The translations under genes were made by a program, and so were the position numbers. Of a stretch of 6,056 nt of DNA, positions 4,863 to 6,056 are shown piece after piece; position 1 is the stretch's first letter; each line of letters starts with the position of its first letter. Origin of the DNA: an uncultured Lachnospiraceae bacterium (GTDB lineage Bacteria; Bacillota; Clostridia; Lachnospirales; Lachnospiraceae); NCBI GenBank assembly GCA_945492935.1, contig CALYVE010000120.1, positions 1 through 6,056 on the forward strand. The letters run 5' to 3'. The notes beneath the pieces were generated by a model. The model did no database searches, was not told the DNA's origin, and saw only the letters and a list, made by a program, of their open reading frames with translations.

Positions 4863-6056
4863 GTGGTTGTATTGTCGGTTTATATTAATACCGTTTTTAA
4901 AGAGATTCGATTGCCAGCAATCAACGACTCTGACTATTCTGTTGTATTGTTTAGCGAAATCTTCGGTATTAGTTCAGATGTAAAGCTCGAGCTCGAAATT
5001 ATCGACGGAGCGTGGAGCATCAAAGAGTCAGATCATTATTTGATTTTGAAGGACGGTCATCGATACGGAGATTATCCTCTCATAAAGGATGACATGTTCC
5101 AGTTATATACAGAGAACAAGGATACACTTGCTATTATTGTAAGTGAGGTTTTGTATCCGATTGCGGTATTTGATAAGTTCAGCTTGAAAAACTGCTCGCA
5201 GGTAACAGTCGGTAAACGTGAGGATATGAATGTACGTTATGACTACCTCGGACTTGTTTCAAGAGAACATCTTGTATTTTATTATTCAAATTCAGAGTGG
5301 TATATTTCAAATCGAGGCCAGAACGGAATCTATGTAAATGAGCAGCCGATAGAGGAAGATTATAAGCTTTCCTTCGGTGATTCGATTCGCGTAATTGGTC
5401 TTGTTTTTGTGTTCTTAGGAGATATTCTTGCGATTGATACTTCACAGGGGAACGTAACGGTAGACACAAGTGTCTTACTTCCGTATGAGAAGGAAGTTGT
5501 TGATTTATCAAACCGAGAGGATATTATTTTCAAGGACAGTCGTATTCTTCTTCGTCGAGCTCCAAGAAATATTATCAAAATTGAACGTGATCCAATTGAT
5601 ATTGAAGATCCGCCGGAAAGAGAAACCATAGACAAAAAGCAGTCATTACTTGCAAAAATCGTACCATCCTTTACAATGGCGATTCCTATGTTAATCTGTA
5701 GTTTTCTTATGATTTATTCAAGTAAGAAAAGCGGTGGTTCGGCACGTGGCCCAATGATGTACATGGGTCTTATTATGGCAGTTTCTTCGGTCGTTATGTC
5801 GATTATTAATACGTTGCTCGGTTCCGGAAAAGAGGGCAAGGAGACACGTGAAAAGAATTTAAAGAGATTTGATACCTATAGCAAATATTTGCTTGGTGTT
5901 AAGGAAGAAATAAAAGCAAAATATGAAAACAACATGTATGCATTGCGTACAATGTACAAGAGTGCCGAGGATTGTACAACCTTTGATGTCGACTCCGGTC
6001 TTTTGTGGAATCGCAATGTCAGACACGGCGATTTTTTAGCTTATCGTCTCGGTATC
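4863..6056 (+). CDS. essC: EssC-type T7SS motor ATPase, N-terminal 398 residues (runs off the right edge)
   Basis: The reading frame opens with GTG at 4863, directly after an in-frame TAA (4860-4862) and 9 bases after AAGGTGGGG, so GTG is the natural start. Residues 1-95 form a beta-rich first FHA-like domain without binding motifs. Residues 100-190 form a second FHA domain with G117-K-R, V-S133-R-E-H136 and N154-G. TM helices lie at about 266-285 and 297-319, joined by a short K/S/G/R loop. A helical region follows, leading into LWNRNVRHGDFLAYRLGI (381-398), the conserved start of the EssC/YukB cytoplasmic region. Two FHA domains, a TM pair and this motif in that order define EssC, usually about 1,400-1,500 residues with several FtsK/SpoIIIE ATPase domains that bind substrates and power export. 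Those domains lie past the window, so Walker motifs cannot be checked. Confidence 0.92.
   Translation, partial: MVVLSVYINTVFKEIRLPAINDSDYSVVLFSEIFGISSDVKLELEIIDGAWSIKESDHYLILKDGHRYGDYPLIKDDMFQLYTENKDTLAIIVSEVLYPIAVFDKFSLKNCSQVTVGKREDMNVRYDYLGLVSREHLVFYYSNSEWYISNRGQNGIYVNEQPIEEDYKLSFGDSIRVIGLVFVFLGDILAIDTSQGNVTVDTSVLLPYEKEVVDLSNREDIIFKDSRILLRRAPRNIIKIERDPIDIEDPPERETIDKKQSLLAKIVPSFTMAIPMLICSFLMIYSSKKSGGSARGPMMYMGLIMAVSSVVMSIINTLLGSGKEGKETREKNLKRFDTYSKYLLGVKEEIKAKYENNMYALRTMYKSAEDCTTFDVDSGLLWNRNVRHGDFLAYRLGI

Noticed and set aside
1..6056. CRISPR arrays, tRNA or rRNA genes, insertion sequences, integrase or phage genes
   Set aside because: I saw no spaced palindromic repeats, RNA gene signatures, terminal inverted repeats or transposase motifs; the only tandem repeats are the promoter boxes and the coding repeats described.

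Overview
The window looks like a chromosomal segment of a low-GC Gram-positive bacterium, most likely a clostridial or Lachnospiraceae-type Firmicute. This rests on strong GGAGG-type ribosome binding sites, sigma-A promoters with TTGACA/TATAAT boxes, a U-tailed intrinsic terminator, and the protein families present (DUF4176, FHA, FIVAR, EssC). I read it as part of a type VII secretion locus of the Firmicute type (T7SSb). All six supported genes are on the + strand.

Positions 1-214 have no gene. They hold a good sigma-A-like promoter on the minus strand firing out of the left edge, two near-perfect 21-bp-period direct repeats that resemble VirR/LytTR boxes, and a weak -10 for the first gene. 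The repeats lie between the two divergent promoters.

Region 215-2243 is a cassette of three genes closed by a strong terminator. The first encodes a 434-residue likely T7SS substrate: a helical WXG/LXG-like N-terminus, a Gly/Ala-rich repetitive middle and a Trp-rich 11-residue repeat tail. Two tandem paralogous DUF4176 proteins follow, the second starting inside the stop codon of the first. DUF4176 proteins are known neighbours of T7SS/LXG effectors and probably act as accessory or targeting factors. No obvious immunity gene is present.

Region 2244-2457 holds two small GC-rich hairpins, a perfect-consensus promoter (TTGACA, 17 bp, TATAAT) and a second TTGACA promoter-like element inside an inverted repeat. 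From there a tight three-gene operon runs off the right edge. It encodes (i) a 598-residue secreted-domain/TM/FHA protein whose outer domain is a trypsin-like fold with the catalytic Ser replaced by Val, followed by a FIVAR-like domain; (ii) a 191-residue single-pass membrane protein with a cytoplasmic FHA-like domain; and (iii) the first 398 residues of an EssC-type motor, with two N-terminal FHA domains, two TM helices and the start of the cytoplasmic region. The FtsK/SpoIIIE ATPase domains lie beyond the window.

Inferred working model: the EssC motor assembles with two FHA membrane proteins, one of which places an inactive protease-like domain outside the membrane. Thr-Thr motifs next to the FHA domains suggest control by a Ser/Thr kinase. 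The upstream cassette supplies a substrate and its accessory proteins. The pseudoprotease/FIVAR/TM/FHA protein is the least conventional component and the best candidate for an undescribed T7SS part.
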